Part shown: in pieces, positions 22,421 through 30,150 of the stretch
Layout: each line of letters begins with the position of its first letter
Numbering within the stretch: position 1 is the stretch's first letter
Assembly: GCA_050743265.1 (NCBI GenBank)
Contig: JBOGEN010000209.1
Location: 1-39,082 of the forward strand
Direction: 5' to 3'
Length of the DNA stretch: 39,082 nt
DNA from: JBOGEN01 sp050743265
GTDB lineage: Bacteria; Actinomycetota; Actinomycetes; JBOGEN01
The notes under the pieces: model-generated
The model's input: only the letters and a program-made list of their open reading frames with translations
The model's database searches: none
What the model was told of the DNA's origin: nothing
Made by a program: the position numbers and the translations under genes

Positions 22421-23599
22421 TCAGCCTCGTCCGCCCGACGTGAGCGCCGCGGTGAGCCCGGTCAGCACCTCGGTGGCGCGACGCTCGGCGACCTGGACCG
22501 GCGCGTCGGGCGGTACGAGGACGTCGGGCTCCACCCCGACGCCCTCGACGCTACGCCCGCTGGGCGTGAGGTAGCGCCCCACGGTGATCGACAGCGCGGA
22601 GCCGTCGGAGAGGCGTGCCGGCTCCTGCACGGACCCCTTGCCGACCGTACGGCTGCCGACGACGACCGCGCGGTTGCGGTCCTGCAGCGAGGCGGCGAGC
22701 AGCTCGGCCGCGCTCGCGGTGTCCTGGTCGACGAGCACGACCAGCGAGGTCGCCTCGTTGCCCCCGCGGGCGGCGTGCAGGGTGCGCGGCGGCCGGCCCC
22801 TCCGCTCGTACGTCACCACGGGCCCGCTGTCCAGGAACAGCCCGGCCACCGCCACCGCCTCCTCGACGAGCCCCCCCGGGTTGCCGCGGACGTCGAGGAC
22901 GACACCGCCGCGCCACGAGGCCGGGTCGGCGGCCAGGGCCTGGCGCACGTGGCGGCCGACGCCCTGGCTGAACGCGGTGATCCGGATCCGGGCGAGGTGC
23001 GGGTCGAGCTGGTCGACGGTCACGTTCTCGGTCTCGACCTCGGCGCGGGTCACCTGGACGGTACGGGTCGCGTCGCCCGTCCGGAGCCGCAGCGTGACCG
23101 TGCTGCCGCCCGGTCCGCGCAGCCAGGACGCGACGCTGGCCACCGCGAGGCCGGCCACCGGACGCCCGTCGACGAGGACGAGCTGGTCCCCCCGGTGCAC
23201 GCCTGCCTGCCCCGCCGGAGACCGGCGCTGCACGCTCGCGACGTCCACGGCACCGTCCGGTCGGGTACGCAGCCACATCCCCACGCCGCTGTACCGGCCC
23301 TGCAGCGCGCGCTGGAACCCCTCGTACTCCGACGCCGTGTAGTAGGTCGACCAGCGGTCGTCGAGCGCGTCCAGCATTCCCTGCACGGCGGCGCGGTCGA
23401 GCTCGTCCCGGTCGACCTGGCCGGCGGCCCGGCGCTCGATGCGCTGGGCCGCCTCGTCGACGACCCCCCGGGCGGGCCCTGCCCCGTCGTCCACCCGGGT
23501 CCCGACCACTCCGGTGACCAGGCCTCCCGCGTACGCGAGAGCCAGGGCGGCCACCAGAGCCACGCCCCGGATCAAGCGACGCGGTACGGCGCGAAGCAT
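22421..23599 (-). CDS. S41-family C-terminal processing peptidase (Ctp)
   Basis: A 392-residue membrane-anchored serine protease. A signal/anchor helix (about 10-33) is followed by a helical N-domain, a PDZ domain (about 100-185) with YSGVGMWL and SPAGQAGVHRGDQLV, and the S41 core. The catalytic Ser296 (DTASAAEL) and Lys321 (TVGKGSVQ) of the Ser/Lys dyad are present, as is DVRGNPGGL. Ctp proteases trim or degrade extracytoplasmic proteins, and several control peptidoglycan hydrolases. It lies 34 bp behind the M23 hydrolase gene, suggesting a functional pair. A TACACT 7 bases before the ATG could give an extra, near-leaderless promoter. Confidence 0.94.
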   Translation of the reverse strand: MLRAVPRRLIRGVALVAALALAYAGGLVTGVVGTRVDDGAGPARGVVDEAAQRIERRAAGQVDRDELDRAAVQGMLDALDDRWSTYYTASEYEGFQRALQGRYSGVGMWLRTRPDGAVDVASVQRRSPAGQAGVHRGDQLVLVDGRPVAGLAVASVASWLRGPGGSTVTLRLRTGDATRTVQVTRAEVETENVTVDQLDPHLARIRITAFSQGVGRHVRQALAADPASWRGGVVLDVRGNPGGLVEEAVAVAGLFLDSGPVVTYERRGRPPRTLHAARGGNEATSLVVLVDQDTASAAELLAASLQDRNRAVVVGSRTVGKGSVQEPARLSDGSALSITVGRYLTPSGRSVEGVGVEPDVLVPPDAPVQVAERRATEVLTGLTAALTSGGRG

Positions 23600-23633
23600 G
23601 CTCCGGAGTGTACGGCTGCCCGACCCGATCCCC

Positions 23634-24851
23634 TTAGAGCCAGTTCATCGGGTTCGTGGTACTGCCGTTCTCGTAGACCATGAAGTGGAGATGGCACCCG
23701 GTCGAGTAGCCGGTGGACCCCACGTACCCGACCACCTGGCCGCGGCCGACGCGCTGGCCGGAGCTCACCGCGAACCCGGACAGATGGTTGTAGGACGTCG
23801 CGAGCCCGACACCCTTGACCGAGCCGTGGTCGAGGGCGACCTGGTTGCCGTAGCCGGTGAGCGCGACCGCCCGCACGACCGTGCCGGACGCCGCCGCGCG
23901 GACGGGCACGCCGCAGCCGACACCGAAGTCGGTGCCGTCGTGGAGCTTGTACTCGCCGGTGATCGGGTGCTCGCGCATCCCGTACGGCGAGGTGACCGGG
24001 CCGTTGACCGGGGCGAGCAGGTCACCCGAGGCACCGGTCGCGCCGGCGCCGGCGCGGGCGGCCAGCAGCTTCTGCAGCCGCCGGGACTCCTCCTGCAGCT
24101 GGCGGTACCGCCGGGCGTCCTCCGCCTTGGCGGCCTCGGCCGCCGCCAGCGCCTGCTGCCGCTGGTCGACGAGCCGGGACACCTCCTGCTCAGCGGCCTG
24201 GGCCCGCCGCTGCGCCTTCTCGGTCGCGGCGAGCCGCTCCGCGGTCTGGCGGCGCAGCGCCGCGACCTCCTCGCGGAGCGCCTCGAGCGACGCCTCCTTG
24301 CTGGCGAGCTGGGCGCGGGCGTCGGAGAGCTGGCGTACGGCGTCGTCCTGCGACTCGAGGACGGTGTCGACGGCGGACACCCGGTTGGCGAGGTCGTCCG
24401 GGGACTCGGCCTGCATCACGACGGCCAGCTCGCCCATCGTGCCGCCCCGCTTGTACGCCTCCCGCGCGATCGTGCCCATCAGGTCGCGGGTGCCGTCGAG
24501 CTCCTGGCGCACGTCGGTGAGTTGGTCGAGCGTCTTCTGCTCCCGGGACCGGGCGACCTCGAGGCGGGCGCCTGCCGCGGCGTCCCGCGCGGCTGCCTGC
24601 GAGACCTGGGCCTGTGCCACGCGCAGCGCCTCACGTGCGGCGGGCAGCCGCGACTCGGCGCCACGCAGCAGCTTCACCGCAGCGGCGACCTCACGGGAGT
24701 GCTCGTGCAGGTCGGCCTGCAGGGCCTCGGCCGCCTGGTCGACCTCGCGCTTGCGGTCCCTGGGGTCCTCCGCACCGGCCGGCGTGGACGAGACCAGCGT
24801 CGCGGACAGGACGAGGACGGCGAACGCCGCCCCGAATCGCCTGGCTCGCAT
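23634..24851 (-). CDS. M23-family peptidoglycan endopeptidase with N-terminal coiled coil
   Basis: A 405-residue exported cell-wall hydrolase resembling EnvC. The signal peptide ends near AGA (27). A long coiled coil follows (about 30-265), and the M23 domain (about 280-400) has intact zinc ligands: HDGTD (304-308) and HLH (387-389), with His356 in YNHLSG. EnvC-type coiled coils dock on the FtsX outer loop. The gene sits directly behind ftsEX, so it is the likely FtsEX-controlled hydrolase. Unlike EnvC itself, the M23 domain is catalytically complete. A perfect 7-bp hairpin (24877-24895) lies 25 bases upstream of its ATG. Confidence 0.94.
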   Translation of the reverse strand: MRARRFGAAFAVLVLSATLVSSTPAGAEDPRDRKREVDQAAEALQADLHEHSREVAAAVKLLRGAESRLPAAREALRVAQAQVSQAAARDAAAGARLEVARSREQKTLDQLTDVRQELDGTRDLMGTIAREAYKRGGTMGELAVVMQAESPDDLANRVSAVDTVLESQDDAVRQLSDARAQLASKEASLEALREEVAALRRQTAERLAATEKAQRRAQAAEQEVSRLVDQRQQALAAAEAAKAEDARRYRQLQEESRRLQKLLAARAGAGATGASGDLLAPVNGPVTSPYGMREHPITGEYKLHDGTDFGVGCGVPVRAAASGTVVRAVALTGYGNQVALDHGSVKGVGLATSYNHLSGFAVSSGQRVGRGQVVGYVGSTGYSTGCHLHFMVYENGSTTNPMNWL

Positions 24852-24876
24852 GCGCGTGCCGCTCCTGTCGTCGGGG

Positions 24877-24895
24877 CCGGGGCGTGGTGCCCCGG
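24877..24895 (-). promoter_or_regulatory. GC hairpin in the leader of the M23 peptidase gene
   Basis: CCGGGGC and GCCCCGG (7 bp, perfect) around GTGGT, lying 25 bases upstream of the ATG at 24851 and after the ftsX stop. It may be an ftsX terminator/attenuator or may simply stabilise the leader. The 152-bp gap also leaves room for a promoter, but none is convincing. Confidence 0.4.
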
Positions 24896-25003
24896 ACGCG
24901 TGCCCCGTGACCTTTCAGGCAATCAGCCGGACACCCGGTGACCGGAGTGCCACGCGGTGGCGTGACACGTCCTGCGGCGGGCGCAACCCACCGGGCAAAA
25001 CGA

Positions 25004-25912
25004 CTATACGTGCAGGTACCGCCGTAATGTGAAGAAGCTGGCCAGAGCGGTCATGCCGACGCCGACCAGAATGATCAACGGGATCGTGGTGAGCACGGCC
25101 TCCCATCCGATGAAGGCCATGAAGCCGCCGAAGTTCGGGCGTAGCTGACCCTCGACGAGGAACTGCTGCACCGCGACGAGGCCCACCGAGGCGAACGCCG
25201 CCCCGATGAACCCGGCGATCGCGCCCTCGAGGATGAACGGCAGCTGGATGTAGAAGTTGGACGCGCCGACCAGGCGCATGATGCCGGTCTCGCGGCGGCG
25301 CGAGAACGCGGCGACACGGATCGTGTTCGTGATCAGCAGCAGTGCCACGACGGACAGCACCACGGCGAGGAACCGGACGAACCACTGGACGACGTTGAGC
25401 ACCTGGAAGAAGCGCTCGAGCAGCTCGCGCTGGTCCTGCACCAGCTCGATGCCCGGACGTCCGGAGAAGGCGCTCTTCACGACCGGGAACTGCTCCGGGT
25501 TCTCCAGCTTGACGCGGTAGGACTCGGGCATCTGCTCCTCGTCGATGCTCTCGACGAAGCCGGAATCCTTGAACTGCTGCTTGAAGTGCGTGAACGCCTC
25601 GGCCTTGGACTCGTAGTAGACCTTCTGCACCTGCGGCAGCTGTTGCAGGTCCGAGAGGATCTGGTCGCGCTGAGCCCCGGTGACGGCGCCGTCGGCGCAG
25701 CTGGGGGCGTCCGAGGTCTCGCCGCACAGGAACACGGCGACCTCGACCTTGTCGTACCAGAAGCCCTTCATGGTGTCGACCTGCTCGCGGACGAGCAGGC
25801 TGAAGCCGAGCAGGGCGAGCGAGATCGCCACCGCCACGACGACCGCGATGGTCATCGTGAGGTTGCGTCGGAGCCCTGTACCGATCTCCGAGAGGACGAA
25901 CTGCGCGCGCAT
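25004..25912 (-). CDS. ftsX: Cell-division ABC transporter permease FtsX
   Basis: A 302-residue type VII ABC permease. The first membrane helix is about 20-42 and the large extracytoplasmic loop about 45-170, with two Cys (FLCGETSDAPSC) that could form a disulfide. Three further helices come after the FtsX-type coupling block AAFSRRRETGIMRLVGASNFYIQLPFILEG. FtsX does not move a solute; FtsE-driven ATP hydrolysis shifts the outer loop to activate wall hydrolases at the septum. The ATG follows GAAGGA. The gene is 66 bp behind ftsE and 152 bp before the M23 peptidase gene. Confidence 0.96.
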   Translation of the reverse strand: MRAQFVLSEIGTGLRRNLTMTIAVVVAVAISLALLGFSLLVREQVDTMKGFWYDKVEVAVFLCGETSDAPSCADGAVTGAQRDQILSDLQQLPQVQKVYYESKAEAFTHFKQQFKDSGFVESIDEEQMPESYRVKLENPEQFPVVKSAFSGRPGIELVQDQRELLERFFQVLNVVQWFVRFLAVVLSVVALLLITNTIRVAAFSRRRETGIMRLVGASNFYIQLPFILEGAIAGFIGAAFASVGLVAVQQFLVEGQLRPNFGGFMAFIGWEAVLTTIPLIILVGVGMTALASFFTLRRYLHV

Positions 25913-25978
25913 GGTTCCTTCGTGGGGCAGGGGGCGGTGGACGGACCGTACGGGACGTCCCGCGTCAGGGCGTGCCCG

Positions 25979-26668
25979 TCAGGAGGCGTACCCGTAGACG
26001 CCGCGGGACTGGTCGCGGATGAGACGTCCGTTCTCGAGCTCGATCACGCGCTTGCGCATCGAGTCGACGATGGCTGCGTCGTGCGTCGCCATGATCACGG
26101 TGGTGCCGGTGCGGTTGATGCGGTCGAGCAGCTTCATGATCCCCACGCTGGTGGTGGGGTCGAGGTTGCCGGTCGGCTCGTCCGCGAGCAGGATCATCGG
26201 CCGGTTGACGAACGCCCGGGCGATCGCCACCCGTTGCTGCTCACCGCCGGAGAGCTCGTCCGGCATGCGGTTGCCCTTGCCCTCGAGTCCGACGAGCTCG
26301 AGGACCTCGGGCACCGTCCGGCGGATCGCGTGTCTCGGCTTGCCGATCACCTCCAGCGCGAACGCGACGTTCTCCGACACCGTCTTGTTCGGCAGCAGCC
26401 GGAAGTCCTGGAACACCGTGCCGATCTGGCGGCGCAGTGTCGGCACCTTCCAGTTCGACAGTCGCTCGAGGTTCTTGCCCGCCACGTGGATGCGCCCCGA
26501 CGTGGGCCCTTCCTCGCGGAGGACGAGCCGCAGGAACGTCGACTTGCCGGAGCCGGAGGCCCCGACGAGGAAGACGAACTCGCCCTTGTCGGCCTCGAGC
26601 GACACCCCCGAGAGGGCGGGCCGGGTCTGCTGGGCGTAGACCTTGGTGACGTTCTCGAACCGGATCAC
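25979..26668 (-). CDS. ftsE: Cell-division ATP-binding protein FtsE
   Basis: A 229-residue ABC ATPase, the partner of FtsX. Walker A is GASGSGKS (36-43), the Q-loop FQDFRLL, the signature LSGGEQQR (139-146), Walker B with the catalytic Glu ILLADEP (159-165) and the H-loop MATHDAAIV. GTG 26668 is preferred because FtsE proteins begin with MIRFENVTKVY. The open frame extends further but encodes nothing conserved, and no clear ribosome site is visible. The promoter should lie in the 347-bp gap to prfB. Confidence 0.95.
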   Translation of the reverse strand: MIRFENVTKVYAQQTRPALSGVSLEADKGEFVFLVGASGSGKSTFLRLVLREEGPTSGRIHVAGKNLERLSNWKVPTLRRQIGTVFQDFRLLPNKTVSENVAFALEVIGKPRHAIRRTVPEVLELVGLEGKGNRMPDELSGGEQQRVAIARAFVNRPMILLADEPTGNLDPTTSVGIMKLLDRINRTGTTVIMATHDAAIVDSMRKRVIELENGRLIRDQSRGVYGYAS

Positions 26669-27015
26669 GATGGCATCACAGGGCAGCCGGGGTCGGGGTC
26701 TGAGGGCGAAGCAGCGCCGGTACAGGCCGCGGGGACCCCACCCGACGGACACTGCATCGGCGCCGCGCCTGGACCCCGTGAGGGTCCAGGGAGAGCCACG
26801 AAGAAGTGTACGGCCCACCGTGTTTTGCCCCTGGGCAGGCGGCGTTCAACCATTCCGTAAGCATCCGACCTCCGGGGACCTCGCAGGGTGGTTTTCCCAC
26901 TACGCGTGGTGCCCGCCCCCGGGGTTCTGCAGGCGCCGTATTGACTTCCTCGGCCGGATATGTCGGGTTTCGGTGGCGTCGGCCCGGCCCCTCAGCACGT
27001 GTGGCCTCCTGGCCC
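26669..27015. other. 347-bp non-coding gap between prfB and ftsE
   Basis: No gene recognised. It should hold the end of the prfB transcript and the ftsEX promoter. A perfect 9-bp hairpin lies at 26768-26790 (CCTGGACCC with GGGTCCAGG around CGTGA), too far from prfB (225 bp) to be an obvious terminator. TTGAAC and TACACT words occur on the minus strand around 26840 and 26810 but are not spaced as a standard promoter. Confidence 0.5.
26768..26790 (-). promoter_or_regulatory. 9-bp perfect hairpin upstream of ftsE
   Basis: CCTGGACCC (26768-26776) pairs with GGGTCCAGG (26782-26790) around CGTGA. It is 100 bases upstream of the ftsE start on the minus strand. It could terminate read-through from prfB or be part of the ftsE leader. 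Confidence 0.45.
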
Positions 27016-28137
27016 TCAGGAGGCCGTCGCGGTCGTCTCCCCCGAGCGCCGCCACCGGATCTCCGCCGCGACGAAGTCGTCGATCTCCCCATCGAGGACC
27101 GCCCCGGTGTTGCCGGTCTCCACCTCGGTCCGCAGGTCCTTGACCATCTGGTACGGGTGCAGGACGTAGTTGCGGATCTGGTTGCCCCAGCTCGAGGACA
27201 CGTCGCCGCGGATCTCGGCCATCTTCGCGGCGTCCTCGTGGCGCTGACGCTCGAGCAGCCGAGCCTGCAGGACGCGCATCGCGGCGGCACGGTTCTGGAT
27301 CTGGGACTTCTCGTTCTGGCAGGACACGACGATGCCGGTCGGCAGGTGCGTGAGCCGCACAGCCGAGTCGGTGGTGTTCACGCTCTGGCCGCCGGGACCG
27401 CTGGAACGGAACACGTCCACCCGGATGTCGCTCTCCGGGACCTCGACGTGGTCGTCCTGCTCGACGACCGGCACGACGTCCACCCCCGCGAACGAGGTCT
27501 GCCGGCGGCTCTGGTTGTCGAACGGGCTGATGCGGACGAGCCGGTGCACGCCGTGCTCGCCGGACAGCGTGCCGTAGGCGTACGGGGCCTTGACCACGAA
27601 GGTGGCGGACTTGATGCCGGCCTCCTCCGCGTACGAGGTGTCGTAGACCTCGGTGCCGTACCCGTGGCGCTCGGCCCAGCGCAGGTACATCCGGAGCAAC
27701 ATCTGGGCCCAGTCGGCGGCGTCCACGCCCCCGGCCTGGGAGTTGATCGTCACCAGCGCCTCGCGCTCGTCGTACTCGCCGGAGAGCAGGGTGCGGACCT
27801 CGAGGTCGGCGACCGCGCGGGCCACCTCCTCGAGCTCCCCCTCCGCCTCGGTTCGCGCGGCCGCGTCGCCCTCGCTCTCGGCCAGCTCGAACAGGACGAC
27901 GACGTCGTCGAGCTTCCGCCGCTGCTCGGCGAGGCGGCGCAGGTCGTTCTGCAGGTAGGACAGCCGGGTGGTCACACGCTGGGCGCGCTCCTGGTCGTCC
28001 CACAGGTCAGGCTTGGCGGTCTGCTCCTCCAGCTCGGCGATCTCGCGCCGCATGCGGTCGGGATCGAGGACCCGCTCGACGGACCGCAGGGTCGTGTCGA
28101 GGTCCTTCAGCGCTTCGGTGGGGTCGACGGCAGCCAC
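27016..28137 (-). CDS. prfB: Peptide chain release factor 2
   Basis: A 373-residue class I release factor reading UGA and UAA. The codon-recognition tripeptide SPF (204-206) is the RF2 type, and the catalytic GGQ (249-251, in SSGPGGQSVN) is intact. No programmed frameshift is present: the gene is a single open frame, unlike E. coli prfB. GTG 28137 is preferred because the family start reads MAAVD-then-ALKDLD; a TTG three codons earlier is possible. Neither has a clear ribosome site. It starts 24 bp behind the penicillin-binding protein stop, so the two may be co-transcribed. Confidence 0.96.
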   Translation of the reverse strand: MAAVDPTEALKDLDTTLRSVERVLDPDRMRREIAELEEQTAKPDLWDDQERAQRVTTRLSYLQNDLRRLAEQRRKLDDVVVLFELAESEGDAAARTEAEGELEEVARAVADLEVRTLLSGEYDEREALVTINSQAGGVDAADWAQMLLRMYLRWAERHGYGTEVYDTSYAEEAGIKSATFVVKAPYAYGTLSGEHGVHRLVRISPFDNQSRRQTSFAGVDVVPVVEQDDHVEVPESDIRVDVFRSSGPGGQSVNTTDSAVRLTHLPTGIVVSCQNEKSQIQNRAAAMRVLQARLLERQRHEDAAKMAEIRGDVSSSWGNQIRNYVLHPYQMVKDLRTEVETGNTGAVLDGEIDDFVAAEIRWRRSGETTATAS

Positions 28138-28161
28138 GTCCGGCAAGGGTACGCGAGGTGG

Positions 28162-30093
28162 TCAGCCGAGCGCGCGCAGGAAGCGAGCCGCCACCGGGGC
28201 CGCGTCCCGCCCTCCCCCGCCGCCGTCCTCGATCAGCACGGCGAACGCCAGGTCCCCGCGGTAGCCGGCGACCCAGGCGTGGGTGCGGGGTGGGGTCTCC
28301 TCCCCGTACTCGGCGGTTCCGGTCTTCGCGGCGACGGGAGGCCCGGGCAGGTCGAGGGCTGTCCCCGACCCGTCGGTGACGACCCCGCGCATGAGGGCCC
28401 GCAGCTGCCTGGACAGTCCCGGGTCGAGCCGCTCGCCGACCCGCCGGGCGGACCTGCCCGCCTGCGCGCCGTCGGGAAGCAGCACCGGCGGGTGTGACCG
28501 GCCGGCCGCCACGGTGGCCGCCACCCCGGCCATCGCGAGCGGGCTGGCGAGGACCTTCCCCTGCCCGATGGACGCGGCGGCCAGGTCGACCTCGCTCTGC
28601 GGCGGCGGCACCTGCCCCGCGTACGCGGGCAGGCCGACCTCGGCGTCCACGCCCAGGCCGAACCGGGTGGCCCAGTCGGCCAGCGCGTCCGGGTCGAGGT
28701 CGCCGGACAGGCCGACGAACGCGGTGTTGCAGGACTCGGCGAAGTCGGTGCGGAAGGGGACCGCGCCGAGGGAGAAGTCGTTCGCGTTGTCGAAAGTCTT
28801 GCCGGAGACGGTCGCTGTCGCCGGGCACGGGACGGTCTCGCCGACGTCCAGCCCCGAGGCGAGCAGGGCGGCGGTCGTGACGATCTTGAACGTCGAGCCG
28901 GGCGCGTACTCCCCCACGAAGGCCCGGTTGTACGCGTCGCCCGTCGGGCCGTTCGCCGCCGCGAGCACCTCCCCGGTGGACGCCTCGAGCGCCACGAGGG
29001 CCGAGGGCTTGGGCACCGGGGCGAGGGCACGCTCGGCCGCGTCCTGCACGTCGCGGCTGAGCGTCGTCCGCAGCGGCGTCCCATCCCGCCCCGGGAACTC
29101 GTGCAGCGTCGCCACCACGCCGCGCGTCGCCTCTTCGCGCTTGACCAGGAGGATGCGCCCGGACGGGACACCGGCCAGCCGTCGCTGGTAGGTGCCCTGC
29201 AGCCCGGCCGTGCCGATGTCGTCCACCGCGGAGGCGGTGGGGCCGGCCCGCTCCAGCGTCTCGGCCGTCGCGGGCCTGACGGTGCCGAGCAGCGCGCGTC
29301 CGAATGTGGACGTGTGGGCCAGCGTGAGCGTGTCCTCGCGGAAGATCAGCCCGGGCAGGCCCTCGAGGTCGTCCCGCACCCGGGCGAAGTCGGCTGCGCG
29401 CAGCGTGATGACCGGCACGAACAGGTCGGGCCGCGCCGCGTCGACCCGCTGCGCGAGCGCGCGCGCGTCCACCTCGGTCGCCCGGCCCAGCGCCGCGTAG
29501 GCCTGCTCGGGACGGGTGAGCCGGCGCGGCTCGATCCCGATCTCCACGACCGGCCGCGGCTCCATGAGCGGCTGCCCGTCCCTGCCCTGGATCGGGGCCC
29601 GGGCGGGCAGGCTCCGCTCGCGTGCCAGTCGCGTCGGTGCCGACAGGTCCGGGTGGACGACGGACGGGGACCAGTCGACGACCCAACGGCTGCCGCCCTC
29701 GCCCCCGGTCCGCGGACGCTCCACGAGCGGCAGCCGTCCCCGGTACGTCCAGGTGCCCAGCGTGTCCAGGGTGAGCCGCGCGGTGAACCCGTGCACGGCG
29801 GGCGGCTGCCCCGGACCCCCGACCCCCTCCCCGGTACGGGCTGCGCCCCGGGCCGCCCCGACGCGTATCTGGGCACGCTCCACCCGGAGCGTGTCGCCGA
29901 CCTCGCGGAGCAGCAGTGCGGCACGTCCGGGGGCGTCGGTGAGCCGGGCCGCCTCGTCGTACCGCGACGCGGACCACGCGGCGGCGAACGCCTCGGCGGT
30001 GCGTCTGGCAGGGTCCTCGGCGTCGCCGTCCGAGCCGGTGCAGGCGGTGGCGAGGACGACCAGCGCAGTCGCTGCCGTGGCGGCACGTCGCAC
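28162..30093 (-). CDS. Lipoprotein class B penicillin-binding protein (transpeptidase)
   Basis: A 643-residue D,D-transpeptidase that cross-links peptidoglycan outside the membrane. The signal peptide ends in a lipobox (ATAC, Cys18) instead of the usual transmembrane anchor. An NTF2-like MecA_N domain (about 30-150) is followed by a PBP dimerisation domain (about 155-330) and the transpeptidase domain, with STFK (400-403), SCN (454-456) and KTG (590-592). This layout matches mycobacterial PBP-lipo (Rv2864c type) and the MecA/PBP3 group. The GTG start has GGGGAGG upstream. It is followed by prfB. Confidence 0.93.
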   Translation of the reverse strand: MRRAATAATALVVLATACTGSDGDAEDPARRTAEAFAAAWSASRYDEAARLTDAPGRAALLLREVGDTLRVERAQIRVGAARGAARTGEGVGGPGQPPAVHGFTARLTLDTLGTWTYRGRLPLVERPRTGGEGGSRWVVDWSPSVVHPDLSAPTRLARERSLPARAPIQGRDGQPLMEPRPVVEIGIEPRRLTRPEQAYAALGRATEVDARALAQRVDAARPDLFVPVITLRAADFARVRDDLEGLPGLIFREDTLTLAHTSTFGRALLGTVRPATAETLERAGPTASAVDDIGTAGLQGTYQRRLAGVPSGRILLVKREEATRGVVATLHEFPGRDGTPLRTTLSRDVQDAAERALAPVPKPSALVALEASTGEVLAAANGPTGDAYNRAFVGEYAPGSTFKIVTTAALLASGLDVGETVPCPATATVSGKTFDNANDFSLGAVPFRTDFAESCNTAFVGLSGDLDPDALADWATRFGLGVDAEVGLPAYAGQVPPPQSEVDLAAASIGQGKVLASPLAMAGVAATVAAGRSHPPVLLPDGAQAGRSARRVGERLDPGLSRQLRALMRGVVTDGSGTALDLPGPPVAAKTGTAEYGEETPPRTHAWVAGYRGDLAFAVLIEDGGGGGRDAAPVAARFLRALG

Positions 30094-30150
30094 CTCAGGC
30101 CTCCCCGTCCGCCCGGTCGCTCGCGATCAGCGTAGGGGACGCCACCACGC

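Noticed and set aside
24852..25003. Possible cyclic-di-AMP (ydaO-type) riboswitch before the M23 peptidase gene
   Set aside because: Such switches often precede actinobacterial wall hydrolases, but the gap is short and I cannot find the conserved ydaO core words.
28060..28146. Programmed frameshift in prfB
   Set aside because: The frame is continuous and no in-frame UGA or slippery CUUU-type site is present near the start.
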